Source of the DNA: Rhexocercosporidium sp. MPI-PUGE-AT-0058
Taxonomy: Eukaryota > Ascomycota > Leotiomycetes > Helotiales
Assembly (NCBI GenBank): GCA_020746875.1
Contig: JAGTJL010000002.1
Coordinates: forward strand, 1,674,001 to 1,738,000
DNA length: 64,000 nt
Direction: 5' to 3'
Of the stretch, positions 63,438 through 64,000 are shown piece after piece (position 1 is the stretch's first letter; every line of letters begins with the position of its first letter). Below the pieces are notes generated by a model. That model saw only the letters and a program-made list of their open reading frames with translations, searched no databases and was not told the DNA's origin. The position numbers were made by a program, and so were the translations under genes.

Positions 63438-64000
63438 ATGTCCGACGAGGAGCGTCAACATGCGCTCGCATCGTTCAAGACGAAGCTACTGGAATCGAGA
63501 GAATGGGAGGCAAAGCTGAAGGCATTACGGTTAGAGATCAAGGGCTTGCAGAAGGATTTCGACCATACGGAGGACAATATCAAAGCTCTACAGAGTGTTG
63601 GACAGATCATTGGGGAGGTCCTGAAACAGCTTGATGATGAGAGATGTAAGTAACTCCCAAGTCTCCAGTCTCATCTGCCACAGCTAACGCAGTATTTTCT
63701 AGTCATCGTCAAAGCTTCATCCGGTCCTAGATATGTCGTTGGATGCAGATCAAAGGTCGACAAGGCAGCGCTGAAGCAGGGAACCCGAGTTGCCCTAGAT
63801 ATGACCACCCTCACGATCATGCGAATGCTACCCCGAGAAGTCGACCCCCTTGTATACAACATGTCTCTGGAGGATCCCGGTCAGGTCAGCTTTGGTGGAA
63901 TTGGTGGATTGAACGAGCAGATCAGAGAGTTGCGAGAGGTTATCGAGCTTCCTTTGAAGAACCCCGAGCTGTTCCTGAGAGTCGGCATCAAACCTCCGAA
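63438..64000 (+). CDS. RPT4: 26S proteasome regulatory ATPase RPT4 (partial)
   Basis: Exon 1 is 63438-63645 and exon 2 starts at 63713 and runs off the window; the 5' end is complete and the 3' end is missing. The visible 165 residues hold the N-terminal coiled coil ([31 protein letters not shown]...DDER), then the OB-domain region [54 protein letters not shown]. The start of the AAA+ part follows ([36 protein letters not shown]). The Walker motifs lie beyond the edge. Rpt4 is one of six ATPases in the base of the 19S regulatory particle. Confidence 0.95.

Overview
This 64 kb window reads as nuclear DNA of a filamentous ascomycete (Pezizomycotina; a leotiomycete is my guess from overall protein resemblance). 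The genes carry many short introns, mostly 45-80 bp, with GTRNGT donors, CTAAC/CTRAY branch sites and YAG acceptors. The protein families are fungal, and one 6.4 kb block carries the mutation signature of repeat-induced point mutation (RIP).

Layout. 0-3.3 kb is a decayed stretch: a HET-type C-terminal fragment and a multi-exon membrane-protein gene broken by frameshifts and a stop. 3.3-14.4 kb is dense housekeeping sequence: a RAD60/ESC2-type SUMO-like protein, LSM6, a SAM methyltransferase, the PI 4-kinase STT4 and the proteasome beta-6 subunit PRE7. 14.4-21.4 kb is about 7 kb without a convincing coding gene, leading into a YTH-domain RNA reader. 25.0-36.3 kb holds an HSP30-type small heat-shock protein, PNO1, MDM31, a CHK2/RAD53-like FHA kinase, an HCNGP/SAP30BP-like protein and the proteasome beta-7 subunit PRE4.

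36.9-43.3 kb is a heavily RIP-mutated Helitron on the minus strand. No open frame of 60 codons survives, yet the HUH Rep motif and Pif1-helicase blocks can still be read between stop codons. It lies about 230 bp upstream of the 5' region of a KIN4-type kinase, and that 5' region is itself damaged. 47.4-61.4 kb holds a C2-domain protein, a BAR-PH-ArfGAP protein, a thioesterase-like protein, eIF3j (HCR1) and enolase. The window ends inside RPT4.

Shared themes. Three proteasome genes (PRE7, PRE4, RPT4) lie in the window but are not adjacent. Several gene pairs are divergent over 250-330 bp and probably share promoters: RAD60-like/LSM6, STT4/PRE7, PNO1/MDM31 and HCNGP/PRE4. Exon coordinates were worked out by hand from splice signals and reading phase; every complete model closes in frame. 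No tRNA, rRNA or CRISPR array was recognised.
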